Source: an uncultured Clostridia bacterium
Lineage (GTDB): Bacteria; Bacillota; Clostridia; Oscillospirales; Acutalibacteraceae
Assembly (NCBI GenBank): GCA_937898625.1
Contig: CALEJF010000015.1
Coordinates: 3,295 to 67,294, forward strand
DNA length: 64,000 nucleotides
Direction: 5' to 3'
Part shown: piece after piece, positions 1-7,730 of the stretch
Numbering within the stretch: position 1 is the stretch's first letter
Layout of the letters: each line of letters begins with the position of its first letter
Program-made: the position numbers and the translations under genes
The notes under the pieces: generated by a model
What the model saw: only the letters and a program-made list of their open reading frames with translations
What the model was told of the DNA's origin: nothing
The model's database searches: none

Positions 1-2137
1 CACTTGTAAGGCCAATGCAATGCTGGAATGCATACATACCAATTGTGTTAATATTATCAGAAAGCGTAATACTTGTAAGGCTGTTACACATCTCAAATGA
101 ATAATCTCCAATTGAAGTTACACTGTCAGGAATTACTATACTTTCAAGAGCATAACACTCTCTGAATGCATTTTTACCAATTGTTGTTATGCCATCTTCA
201 ATAATAACTTTTTTAATTTCCCTTTCATATTCTTCCCATGGGCGGTCATTAAGATTGTAATTACCCATAGAACCTTTACCGAAGATAGTTAATGTAGCTG
301 TTTCTTCATCATATTTCCACTCCATATACTTACCGGGAGTATCAGGAGTTATTTCTTCACCCTCGGGATTATCCGGATTTTCTCCAGGAATTGTAAATGG
401 TGTTGCATTTACAAATGGGTCGTTATTCTCTGCAATAGTAATCGCTTTCCAATCTGAATATTCCCCTGCATAGTTAATCTTTTCCAAACTTGTGCAACCA
501 TTGAATGCACCTGCTTCAACAGTCTTAAGGCTCTTTGGAATTGTTACATTAACAAGCTTTGAGCAATTAGCAAATGCATTTGCTTCAATTGTAATTACAC
601 CCTCAGGAATTACTACTGTTGTAAAATCACTGCAATTAGCAAATAAATTTGCAGGAATTGCTGTTATGCCTTCTGAGAAACCTACTGAACTGATTTTACA
701 ATTTAAAAACGCACTTGTGCCGATTGATTTTAAAGTTGAAGGAAGTTTTACTTCAACGAGCTTTGAACAATAGGCAAACGCCTCATTACCAATTACTTCT
801 ACGCCATCAAGTATAGTTATGCTTGTAACACCATTACAACCATAAAAGGCTTTATCATTAATAGTTGTAACACTACCTGGAATAGTTATACTTGTAATAC
901 CTGAACAAGCATAAAATGCTTCTTCAGCAATTTTCTTTGTGCCTTCTTTTATCTGGACATCGCCACTAATTGATGAATTAGCATCGATTAAATAATCATT
1001 AATATATAAAATATTATTTTCCCAGTTTTCAGCATTGTTATAAAAAGCTGTTCCTGTGAAAGCATTAGCACCAATTGTTGTTACACTTTCAGGTATTGTT
1101 ACGCTTGCAAGATTGTCACAATTTCTGTATGAATTTGCGCTAATTTTTGTAATACTATCAGGAATTGTAACATTTGTGAGTGCATCACATTCATAGAATA
1201 CATACTGATTGATTGTTGTAAGGCTACTATTTTCACTAAAAACAAGGTCTTTAAGTCCTAGACAACCATTAAATGCATATTCCTCAATTGTTGTAACACT
1301 TGCAGGAATTGTTACGGCTGCCAATGCTGTACAACCATCAAAGGCATGAGAGCCAATTGTGGTTACACAATTAGTAATTGTCACATTTTCAAGATTTTTA
1401 CATCCTTTAAATGCATTAGGAGCAATCTTTGTTACACCTGCTGGAATTGTATAACTTGTTGCTGTGTTACCCATAGGGTATTTGATAAGTGTTGTTTTAT
1501 CTTTATTAAACAGCACACCAAATTCATCGCTTGAATATGTAACGTTATTAACATCAACTGTTATGCCTGTAAGAGATGAACAACCGTCAAATGCTCTGTC
1601 AAAGATTGATGTTACGCCTTTAGGAATTGTAATACCTGTAAGGGATGAACAACCTTCAAATGCAGAAGAACCAATTGTTGTTACACTTGCAGGGATTGTA
1701 AAACTTGTAAGTTCAGTACAACTAGCAAATGTACCCTCACGAATTGTTGTTATACCCTCGGGAAGTGTTACACTTGCAAGAACTTTACAAGCACTAAATG
1801 CTCTCTTGCCAATCTCTGTAACACTATCTGGAATTGTAATCTTTGTTGCCTTTCCAAAACTATAAAACGCATACTCTCCAATTGAGGTTACGCCGTCTGA
1901 GATAACAACTTCCTTAATGTTATCTTCATATTTCTCCCATGGACGATTGCTGAAACTATAATTATCCATGTCACCTGTGCCTGAAACAGTCAATACGCAG
2001 GTTGATGTGTCATAACTCCATGTGAGATTTTCACCACAAGGACCTGTATATGTAGCAGCACTTGCTGTGATTGGAATGATGGATATTACCATCATAACTA
2101 CCAAGATGATTGATAATATTTTGTTCGCCTTTTTCAT
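1..2137 (-). CDS. BspA-like leucine-rich repeat surface protein (3' end outside window)
   Basis: The frame stays open from the ATG at 2137 to base 1, so about 712 codons are visible and the C-terminus is missing. It starts with a signal peptide (Lys-rich start, hydrophobic core, ASAA-type cleavage region near residue 28). A WSYD..TCVLTVSG-type segment follows, typical of these proteins. Then come many units of about 23 residues of the form ITIPDSVTxIGxxAFxxCxxL, the LRR_5/BspA repeat. A GGGGAGAG ribosome site precedes the ATG. Such proteins are exported and bind surfaces or host proteins in other bacteria. Here the role is inferred only from repeat type, and any anchor or dockerin would lie in the missing part. 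Confidence 0.93.
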   Translation of the reverse strand, partial: MKKANKILSIILVVMMVISIIPITASAATYTGPCGENLTWSYDTSTCVLTVSGTGDMDNYSFSNRPWEKYEDNIKEVVISDGVTSIGEYAFYSFGKATKITIPDSVTEIGKRAFSACKVLASVTLPEGITTIREGTFASCTELTSFTIPASVTTIGSSAFEGCSSLTGITIPKGVTSIFDRAFDGCSSLTGITVDVNNVTYSSDEFGVLFNKDKTTLIKYPMGNTATSYTIPAGVTKIAPNAFKGCKNLENVTITNCVTTIGSHAFDGCTALAAVTIPASVTTIEEYAFNGCLGLKDLVFSENSSLTTINQYVFYECDALTNVTIPDSITKISANSYRNCDNLASVTIPESVTTIGANAFTGTAFYNNAENWENNILYINDYLIDANSSISGDVQIKEGTKKIAEEAFYACSGITSITIPGSVTTINDKAFYGCNGVTSITILDGVEVIGNEAFAYCSKLVEVKLPSTLKSIGTSAFLNCKISSVGFSEGITAIPANLFANCSDFTTVVIPEGVITIEANAFANCSKLVNVTIPKSLKTVEAGAFNGCTSLEKINYAGEYSDWKAITIAENNDPFVNATPFTIPGENPDNPEGEEITPDTPGKYMEWKYDEETATLTIFGKGSMGNYNLNDRPWEEYEREIKKVIIEDGITTIGKNAFRECYALESIVIPDSVTSIGDYSFEMCNSLTSITLSDNINTIGMYAFQHCIGLTS

Positions 2138-2183
2138 AATATTTCTCTCCCCATATTATAAAATAAATGCTTTTCCTAATTAC

Positions 2184-2212
2184 AGTATATTTCATTTTGA
2201 AACTAATTACAA
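2184..2212 (-). promoter_or_regulatory. Sigma-A-type promoter for the BspA-like gene
   Basis: On the minus strand TTGTAA (2212-2207) and TATACT (2189-2184) are separated by 17 bp, about 50 bp upstream of the ATG at 2137. It gives the LRR gene its own promoter downstream of the small-RNA terminator. Confidence 0.65.
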
Positions 2213-2280
2213 TAGGAAATGCAAAATTGTGAGTTTTATGTAGTTCAATTATTCTACATTATCTCATAAAAATCTCCCCT

Positions 2281-2314
2281 AAAAATAAAAAAGTGCGTAG
2301 CCGAAGCCACGCAC
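2281..2314 (-). terminator. Intrinsic terminator of the small RNA
   Basis: On the minus strand GTGCGTGGC-TTCG-GCTACGCAC (2314-2293) forms a 9-bp stem with a UUCG tetraloop, followed by a T-rich run (2292-2281). It ends the small RNA before the promoter of the LRR gene. Confidence 0.85.
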
Positions 2315-2440
2315 AAAAAACGCATAACTCCGATTGCTGCGACACAACTTTGATAACTACGAGAGTATGCAAAGATAGAGTATGCATTTTTATTGAAAAT
2401 AAAAATACTACTCCCATAGCTATCTATTCAGTTGTGTCGC
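2281..2440 (-). ncRNA. Structured small RNA with own promoter and terminator, family unknown (6S-like rod)
   Basis: A roughly 160-nt transcript is predicted on the minus strand. Its 5' end (about 2440, 7 nt after a consensus -10) is the first base of an 11-bp stem: GCGACACAACT at 2440-2430 pairs with AGTTGTGTCGC at 2349-2339. Inside it, 2424-2415 pairs with 2361-2352 (10 bp including G-U). Inside that is an AT-rich hairpin around 2412-2380. One side is left with a bulge of about 16 nt that holds a second copy of AGAGTATGCA (plus-strand copies at 2362-2371 and 2377-2386). A 9-bp hairpin with a TTCG loop and a T-run ends it. No ORF fits. The rod with a one-sided bulge recalls 6S RNA, but it is short for that family and I cannot assign it. 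Confidence 0.75.
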
Positions 2441-2446
2441 AAGATT

Positions 2447-2475
2447 AGTATATCACGGAGATTTTGAAAAATCAA
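2447..2475 (-). promoter_or_regulatory. Strong sigma-A promoter of the small RNA
   Basis: The minus strand shows TTGATT (2475-2470), a 17-bp spacer and TATACT (2452-2447). The expected start, near 2440, coincides with the first base of the RNA's closing stem. Confidence 0.8.
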
Positions 2476-2487
2476 TAAAAATTAGAA

Positions 2488-2690
2488 TTATCAATGATTG
2501 AGATTCTTCGCAATACTCAGAATGACAACTCCCTCAGTCAGCCTCTTTGACAGCTCATTACTCGCCTATCGGCTCAGACAGTGCTTCTGCTTCGCAGAGG
2601 TGTCCACCGGACACCCGCACCCTCAAATAGGGAGCGAAACGGGTCGTCGGGGACGCCGACCCCCTACGGAAATCATTCCGACAAATTCAA
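2488..2690. repeat. GC-rich intergenic repeat island
   Basis: This stretch is visibly GC-rich against AT-rich surroundings and is full of small inverted repeats: GGTGTCC-ACC-GGACACC (2599-2615), GGGTCG...CGACCC (2641-2662) and a CTTCTGC/GCAGAG hairpin near 2585-2598. The left edge (GAGATTCTTCGCAATACTCAG) resembles a motif common in dispersed intergenic repeats of gut Clostridia; that resemblance is from memory. It spans an open frame at 2498-2785 whose translation looks like no protein, so it is treated as repeat DNA. Confidence 0.55.
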
Positions 2691-2699
2691 AGTTGTTTT

Positions 2700-2730
2700 A
2701 CAATAAAATCGGCGGGGTAAACGCCCCGCC
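2700..2730 (-). terminator. Terminator after the DUF2804 gene
   Basis: GGCGGGG...CCCCGCC (2711-2730), a 7-bp GC stem, is followed on the minus strand by ATTTTATTG. It lies 20 bp after the stop codon at 2751. The T-run is weak. Confidence 0.5.
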
Positions 2731-2750
2731 TTACTGTAAAAAATGTTTTA

Positions 2751-3776
2751 TCAATATCTGTTGTGCACTTTTTCAGCGAACATAAGCATATCTTTGATTT
2801 CAAGGACTGTGCCGTCGTCGAGGACTGCTTTACCACTCATTCTTCCGAAAACCTGATGTTGGTCAGAGATAATTGCCTTAAAGTCGATAAATGCACTACG
2901 GTCAATTATCGGCACAAAGTCCATTTCAAATCTGCCATCGGATGATGAGAATGTCCACGGGTCAGTATAACTTCCGTTTTTAGGCATATTGAAATAAATA
3001 TCGTCAAGCTTATGAGCAACGCCATCATAGAAAAGGATATTTTCTGTCGCAGCAGTATTGTCACCAAAACCATAGCCGATATTAAAGCCAAATGCGTGGC
3101 CGTCCAAATCACAGTTACCTGAACCCCAGAACCATGTGTTGTCGTAAGTCCAAACACCACGGCCCCAGTCAAGAGTACCAAAGTCAGTTGCAGGGTTAAA
3201 CTCGTATTTATCGTCACCAACTGTTACCCAACCAGACGCTCTCATACAATTGATTTTTTGGTTATAGTAGAAGCATCTCTTATTTTTCTGCCAAGGAATT
3301 GTAATAACCATTGAGTCCATATCGGGTTGGTCAAGACAGATATCGCATTTAAAATCCTTACCATCTTTGAAATTTTTATATGTACAAACAATTCTTCTCT
3401 GTCCGTCAGTTTTGATATAGTCAAGAGTAAGATTTTTGTTGCCAAAATGAACATTACCCTCACTACTTGTTGGCGGCATATTTGTTTTACCCATTGTGAA
3501 GAAAGGCATTTCGCTCTTTGTTGTCTCACAAGGTGTTTTAAAGTCAAGGAATGAAACAGAATGAAGTCCCGCAAAACCTAAATCAGAAACTGTAAATGCA
3601 ACACCAAAATCCTGCGCCAAGACAAGGTAATAGTCCCATTCTTTAATTCTGAAAACATTGGACTTAATTGCTTTTTTGTCATATTTCCATACTTGTTTTG
3701 TTGACCAGCCAACTTCGCGAAGGCTACCGTCTGCGTTCAAAAGGTCAACAGGTTTGTCCACAAAATGATTTCTCAT
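2751..3776 (-). CDS. DUF2804 family protein
   Basis: The product is 341 residues, the usual length for DUF2804. Family signatures are visible: an N-terminal LLxxDGSLREVGWS-like segment, DWGRGVW near the middle, then aromatic-rich W.WGSG and a NIGYGFGD stretch. The fold is predicted to be beta-rich and related to lipocalin/hydroxyneurosporene-synthase-like domains, and the reaction is unknown. AGGGGAAAG lies 6 bp before the ATG. It has no signal peptide, so it is probably cytoplasmic. Its 3' end is followed by a hairpin, and the gene upstream (3815-4780) is only 38 bp away on the same strand, so they may be cotranscribed. Confidence 0.85.
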   Translation of the reverse strand: MRNHFVDKPVDLLNADGSLREVGWSTKQVWKYDKKAIKSNVFRIKEWDYYLVLAQDFGVAFTVSDLGFAGLHSVSFLDFKTPCETTKSEMPFFTMGKTNMPPTSSEGNVHFGNKNLTLDYIKTDGQRRIVCTYKNFKDGKDFKCDICLDQPDMDSMVITIPWQKNKRCFYYNQKINCMRASGWVTVGDDKYEFNPATDFGTLDWGRGVWTYDNTWFWGSGNCDLDGHAFGFNIGYGFGDNTAATENILFYDGVAHKLDDIYFNMPKNGSYTDPWTFSSSDGRFEMDFVPIIDRSAFIDFKAIISDQHQVFGRMSGKAVLDDGTVLEIKDMLMFAEKVHNRY

Positions 3777-3814
3777 AACACTTTCCCCTTTTATTTTTCC
3801 CTTTTAAAAAATTA

Positions 3815-4780
3815 TTACAAAATGTCAACCTTTAAAGTTGCATCATTGTATTTATAGAATTTTCTGTCCTCTAATGCCCAAAGACGATTTGTAAACTCAC
3901 CTTGCTGGACATTACTTACTGCATCCATAATCTCATAAACTCTTGCATCCATAAGGTCAAGTTGTGAAAGCAATTCTGCTTCTAAAAACAATGGTCTTAC
4001 TGCAGCGCCAAATTCAGGCTCGCCATGGTGAGAAATAATCATATGTTGTAAAAGCAGAGATTTTTCACTATCAATTGCAAGTTTTTTACTTGCTTCTTTA
4101 ACCATCATAGCACCCATTACAAGGTGACCGATTAAATTGCCTTCAACAGTATAACCCGATGCAATTCCTGTTTCACCAACTTCAAACTCAACTGTTTTTG
4201 CAATATCGTGTAAAATTGCTCCGGAGATAAGCAATTCGCGGTTCACAAATGGATAAACCTTGCAAACACCTTCGCAAAGTTTAACTATTGATGTTGTATG
4301 CATTAAAAGTCCGCAACGAATTGCATGGTGAAGTCTAAACGCTGCAGGGTAATAGAGAATTTTCTCTTTATTTTCATTAAGAAGATATGTAACAATCTTT
4401 TTTAAATCTTCGTCTTTAAAACCGTTTACAAGTGAAAGGAGATGATTAAACATATCTTCCCCACTATAATCTGCAGACTTTACATAATCAGCAACATCCA
4501 CACCGTCACTTTCAATTACAGGACGGATTCTGTCAATTCGCAGTTGGTCGTGACCATTATACTGTGAAATCTGACCTCTTACCTTAACAAACATATCTGC
4601 TTCGTATTTACCGTGGGCAACCTCATTGTAATCCCATAGTTTCGCAAAAATTTCGCCCTCTTTATCTGAAAGCACAAGGTCAAGATAAGAATTTCCGTTT
4701 TTAGCCATTTTCTTATCGCATTGTTTAATAACCGCATAGCCCTCAACAAGGCCATTATTTCCAATTTCTTTAAAATTCAT
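3815..4780 (-). CDS. yhaM: YhaM-like 3'-5' exoribonuclease (OB fold plus HD domain)
   Basis: The N-terminal 100 residues form an OB-fold nucleic-acid-binding domain (KNGNSYLDLVLSDKEGEI, then KLWD). From about residue 140 follows an HD phosphohydrolase domain with HHAIRCGLLMHT, GAILHDIAK and ISHHGEPEFG, which carry the metal-binding His/Asp residues. YhaM-type enzymes trim RNA and single-stranded DNA from the 3' end. I prefer the ATG at 4780 (MNFKEIG), where family similarity begins, over an in-frame ATG at 4822. The latter lies only a few bases after the predicted transcription start and has no ribosome site. The long spacing from AAAGGA to the chosen ATG contains a small hairpin. Confidence 0.88.
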   Translation of the reverse strand: MNFKEIGNNGLVEGYAVIKQCDKKMAKNGNSYLDLVLSDKEGEIFAKLWDYNEVAHGKYEADMFVKVRGQISQYNGHDQLRIDRIRPVIESDGVDVADYVKSADYSGEDMFNHLLSLVNGFKDEDLKKIVTYLLNENKEKILYYPAAFRLHHAIRCGLLMHTTSIVKLCEGVCKVYPFVNRELLISGAILHDIAKTVEFEVGETGIASGYTVEGNLIGHLVMGAMMVKEASKKLAIDSEKSLLLQHMIISHHGEPEFGAAVRPLFLEAELLSQLDLMDARVYEIMDAVSNVQQGEFTNRLWALEDRKFYKYNDATLKVDIL

Positions 4781-4836
4781 AAGTATAAAACACACAGGGA
4801 ATCTGTGTATATGTCCTTTCATAATTTACATATAAA

Positions 4837-4865
4837 ATTATACACTACAAAAGGTGTTAATGCAA
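4837..4865 (-). promoter_or_regulatory. Sigma-A promoter of yhaM
   Basis: The minus strand has TTGCAT (4865-4860), 17 bp and TATAAT (4842-4837). The expected start is around 4830, leaving a leader of about 50 nt before the ATG at 4780. Confidence 0.75.
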
Positions 4866-4997
4866 GAAATTTTATCCAAAAAGCATTTGAGATGTATTAT
4901 TCTGCGCTATGAATATTGAGCAAATCAAAAGTGTAGTCAACACAGTGATTATTACAAGCATAAAATAGTTTTTTAATAATCGTTTTAATTCCGACAT

Positions 4998-6122
4998 TTA
5001 GTTTTCATACTCCTTTAACAATTCCGAAAGAGATTCAGCAAAAATCCTTGCAGAATATACTGCCTCTAACAAGGTATTTGCATCCGTTCCAATTTCAATT
5101 TGCAATGCACAGGGCATCAGGTTCATATTATATTTTCGACTACACAGCAATAACGGTCTTACAAGTTCAGTATTATTATCTGTTATCTTTTTTTGCAAAT
5201 TTAAAGCAAAAGTAAAGTTCTTTTCCCAGTTAGGGAAATCCGTAACATTCCCATCTTCACAACCGCTGATTATCTGAATTTGTGCTATCTTTTTATCATT
5301 AATTCTTTTAACAGATTTTATTCTTGAACCATCTTTTTGATAAATTGTGCCTCGATGGACATCAAGCACAACCTGAATGGATGGGTTTTCTTTCAAAATG
5401 CTTTTAACACCTTCAAATGAACGGTTATAAGCGCCGTTATATTCTTTATCATATACTGTTTTGTCGTGAATGGTTTTATATCCGTTTCCCTCTAAAATTC
5501 TGCATATTTCTTCACCAACTCTAATCATATTTTCCTTTGGATTGTCACTTATTGAACTGCGTTCTTTAGTATAATATCCCCTGTCTAGCAATTCATAAGT
5601 TTCACTACTGTGAGTATGGTAAATCAAAACTGCTGGTTGAGTAACATCAACGCTTGCATAGACTTTTTTGTTGATATAATCACTTATATTTACTTTATGG
5701 TTTAAGGTAGTATTTCTTAATAAAATTCCATTGAACTCTGATGTAGCATTTTGTCTACAATAATTCATTTCTACGATTTTTCCGTCATTTGAAGAATTGG
5801 CATACTTGCTTTCTGCATTTTTTATAAGATTATAGATATCCTGAGGTATAGCAGAATCAATCACAGTGGAAACCTGTGTTGAATTAACTGTTGAATTTAA
5901 ATTTTGTTGCACATCCCCTGTTTCTTCATCTTTCACGTAATAAAAATGCTCTTTAAACACTGATTCAGGAAAAGTAAGAGAAAAACTTGCTGATAAAAGT
6001 TTTTCAGCAAAGGGCACATTATCCAAAACCATCATCAGTACTAGTATAATAGGAATAATTAAATTAAAAATGATGTTAAAAGATTTTTTTGAAATGTTTG
6101 TCCTTTTATTCAAAACATTCAC
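4998..6122 (-). CDS. spoIIP: Stage II sporulation protein P (spore peptidoglycan hydrolase)
   Basis: SpoIIP is an amidase/endopeptidase that works with SpoIID and SpoIIM to degrade septal peptidoglycan during forespore engulfment. Residues 16-36 form a membrane anchor. A variable linker follows, and then the catalytic domain with IYHTHSSETYE near residue 167 and LDVHRGT near 255, which hold the zinc ligands. The C-terminal part (QIEIGTDANTLLEA) also matches the family. At 374 residues it is of normal length. The start is uncertain: GTG at 6122 is listed, but TTG at 6113 is better spaced from AAAGAG. The gene lies just downstream of gpr, the conserved gpr-spoIIP order in Clostridia and Bacilli. 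Confidence 0.93.
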   Translation of the reverse strand: MNVLNKRTNISKKSFNIIFNLIIPIILVLMMVLDNVPFAEKLLSASFSLTFPESVFKEHFYYVKDEETGDVQQNLNSTVNSTQVSTVIDSAIPQDIYNLIKNAESKYANSSNDGKIVEMNYCRQNATSEFNGILLRNTTLNHKVNISDYINKKVYASVDVTQPAVLIYHTHSSETYELLDRGYYTKERSSISDNPKENMIRVGEEICRILEGNGYKTIHDKTVYDKEYNGAYNRSFEGVKSILKENPSIQVVLDVHRGTIYQKDGSRIKSVKRINDKKIAQIQIISGCEDGNVTDFPNWEKNFTFALNLQKKITDNNTELVRPLLLCSRKYNMNLMPCALQIEIGTDANTLLEAVYSARIFAESLSELLKEYEN

Positions 6123-6166
6123 TCTTTCGCATAATACTCAACAAATAATATGCGAAGATAATTTTT

Positions 6167-6985
6167 TTATGCCAACGCTAAAAACATTTCTGCATCCACA
6201 TCAGGTTGTAAAGCGCAGTTTATTCCCATGGCAATTAACGAAGATGCTCGTTTTACTATTGTGTCAATTTCTCGCGGAGTTACTATCATATTTTCTTCGT
6301 TTTCAAGGCTTATTACAGTTGGCACACCAATAGAAATAACAGGCACACCAAGTGTTTCTTTATCAATTGTTTTTCTGTAATTTCCAACACCTGAACCCGG
6401 TGTAATTCCGGTATCTGTAATCTGAATTGTTTTACATAGATTTTGCTGTTTAATTGTTGCTAATGCATCAACAATTATTACTAAATCAGGTTTTACAATA
6501 TCTACAATACCTTTAATATACTCTGCTGTTTCAATTCCTGTCTGTCCAAGTACACCGGTTGAAATTGACGATACGGGATTTAACTGTGATAAAAACAAAT
6601 CGTCTTCTAAAAAGTTCTCAAAATGCCTTGTGGACAATATTTTACTTGCACACAATGGACCTAACGCATCGGGAGTTATGTTTTCATTACCAAGTCCTGA
6701 TACAAGAAATGTTTTTACATTTTCAGGCAATAGATTTCTTATTTGTTTCGTAAGCACATTAAGTCTGCCGTCTGTCAACTCGCTTTCATGGGAAAACTCG
6801 GGCATTTTAAGTGTAACATATTTTCCTTTTGGTTTATCCATTAACCTTTCTGCTTCATCAGTTTTAATCTCTGTGAGTGTTATTTCAGTTTCTTCTTCCG
6901 TCCATTTGCTGACTTTAACACCATCAGTTTTTTCTTTTGATAGGTTTTCCTGTCTTTCGTGTGCAATATCTGTTCTTAAATTCAT
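6167..6985 (-). CDS. gpr: GPR germination endopeptidase
   Basis: GPR degrades the small acid-soluble proteins that coat DNA in dormant spores, and it is made as a zymogen in the forespore. The N-terminus MNLRTDIAHE is characteristic and contains the propeptide-type acidic sequence. GLGNENITPDALGP and IIVDALA contain the aspartates implicated in catalysis, and GITPGSGVGN is the other family signature. At 272 residues it is somewhat shorter than the Bacillus enzyme. GTGGAGGATAT precedes the ATG. It is followed by spoIIP and lies opposite rpsT, a neighbourhood conserved in many Firmicutes. Confidence 0.95.
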   Translation of the reverse strand: MNLRTDIAHERQENLSKEKTDGVKVSKWTEEETEITLTEIKTDEAERLMDKPKGKYVTLKMPEFSHESELTDGRLNVLTKQIRNLLPENVKTFLVSGLGNENITPDALGPLCASKILSTRHFENFLEDDLFLSQLNPVSSISTGVLGQTGIETAEYIKGIVDIVKPDLVIIVDALATIKQQNLCKTIQITDTGITPGSGVGNYRKTIDKETLGVPVISIGVPTVISLENEENMIVTPREIDTIVKRASSLIAMGINCALQPDVDAEMFLALA

Positions 6986-7055
6986 ATATCCTCCACTGCT
7001 TTTTAATTATAATCAACTACCTACGAAAAAAAATGACTAAAATAAAAAAAATAAC

Positions 7056-7084
7056 TTGATTTTTAATTTATTCCGTGGTAATAT
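7056..7084 (+). promoter_or_regulatory. Promoter of rpsT
   Basis: TTGATT (7056-7061) and TAATAT (7079-7084) are separated by 17 bp, 35 bp before the start codon. Confidence 0.6.
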
Positions 7085-7119
7085 ATGTATCTGTAAATAC
7101 GTAAGGAGGTGTAACGAAT

Positions 7120-7377
7120 ATGCCAAACATCAAATCAGCTAAAAAACGTGTTCTCGTTAACAAGACAAAGGCTCAGCGTAACAAGTCAACTAATTCAGCT
7201 CTTAAAACAGCTATTAAAAAAGCAAATGTTGCTATTGAAACAAATGCTGCTGACAAAAACGAGCTTGTAAAGGTTGCTGTTAAGAAAATCGACCAGGCTG
7301 CTGCTAAAGGCCTTCTTCATAAGAATAATGCAGCTCGTAAAAAGTCTGCTCTCGTTACAAAACTTAACAAGGCTTAA
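7120..7377 (+). CDS. rpsT: 30S ribosomal protein S20
   Basis: The product is an 85-residue, Lys/Ala-rich, fully helical protein beginning MPNIKSAKKRV, the S20 signature, and ending in the KNNAARKKSALVTKLNK type C-terminus. S20 binds 16S rRNA early in 30S assembly. A perfect AAGGAGGTG ribosome site lies upstream. The gene is transcribed alone between its own promoter and terminator and is divergent from gpr. Confidence 0.98.
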   Translation: MPNIKSAKKRVLVNKTKAQRNKSTNSALKTAIKKANVAIETNAADKNELVKVAVKKIDQAAAKGLLHKNNAARKKSALVTKLNKA

Positions 7378-7395
7378 ATTTTTTGCGCAGTTCTT

Positions 7396-7430
7396 TGCCG
7401 TTGACGAAAGTCTTCGGCATTTTTCTTTTT
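7396..7430 (+). terminator. Terminator of rpsT
   Basis: TGCCG (7396-7400) pairs with CGGCA (7415-7419), with an inner GAC-GAAA-GTC stem-loop, followed by a T-rich run to 7430. Confidence 0.85.
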
Positions 7431-7442
7431 TATAAATACTCA

Positions 7443-7471
7443 TTGACTTTTGGAATGATTTTATATATAAT
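7443..7471 (+). promoter_or_regulatory. Promoter of the small membrane protein gene
   Basis: TTGACT (7443-7448) and TATAAT (7466-7471) are 17 bp apart, close to consensus. Confidence 0.75.
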
Positions 7472-7503
7472 ATTTTTGTAATCAAATTTGGAGGTATTCA
7501 TTT

Positions 7504-7683
7504 ATGAAAAAGACTTTAAAGGTTATTGCAATTATTGTTGGTATTGCTGCTGTTGCTATTGCAGCTTATATTCTCATAAAGAAATATGTTGACAGTAAAA
7601 GAGTTGTAATCGGTAACGATGCTGAAAACTATGTTTCATGCTCTTGCTGTGACGATACATTCGTTTCTGAAACTGTTGCTTAA
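7504..7683 (+). CDS. Small single-pass membrane protein with a CSCC motif, unknown function
   Basis: This 59-residue ORF begins MKKTLKVIAIIVG, has one membrane helix at about residues 6-25 and then a short hydrophilic tail containing CSCC followed by DD. It is well supported for its size by a near-consensus promoter, GGAGG 8 bp before the ATG, a stop codon and an intrinsic terminator just downstream. The clustered cysteines could bind metal or take part in thiol chemistry; that is inference. I recognise no family. Confidence 0.8.
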   Translation: MKKTLKVIAIIVGIAAVAIAAYILIKKYVDSKRVVIGNDAENYVSCSCCDDTFVSETVA

Positions 7684-7700
7684 AAGAATTTACCCAAGAT

Positions 7701-7730
7701 AAGGACTGTTCGTTATGAGCAGTCCTTTTT
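7701..7730. terminator. Bidirectional terminator
   Basis: AAGGACTG (7701-7708) pairs with CAGTCCTT (7720-7727), with T-runs on the plus side. It ends the small membrane gene and sits at the stop of the convergent spoVAE. Confidence 0.8.

Noticed and set aside
492..1865. Several plus-strand open frames within the LRR gene
   Set aside because: They are the reverse strand of the regular LRR repeats, which carries few stops. No starts or ribosome sites support them.
2498..2785. 95-codon open frame on the plus strand
   Set aside because: It lies in the GC-rich repeat island and runs into the end of the DUF2804 gene. It has no ribosome site and its translation has no protein-like pattern.
6630..7040. 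136-codon open frame antisense to gpr
   Set aside because: It is antisense to a clear gpr gene with canonical motifs.
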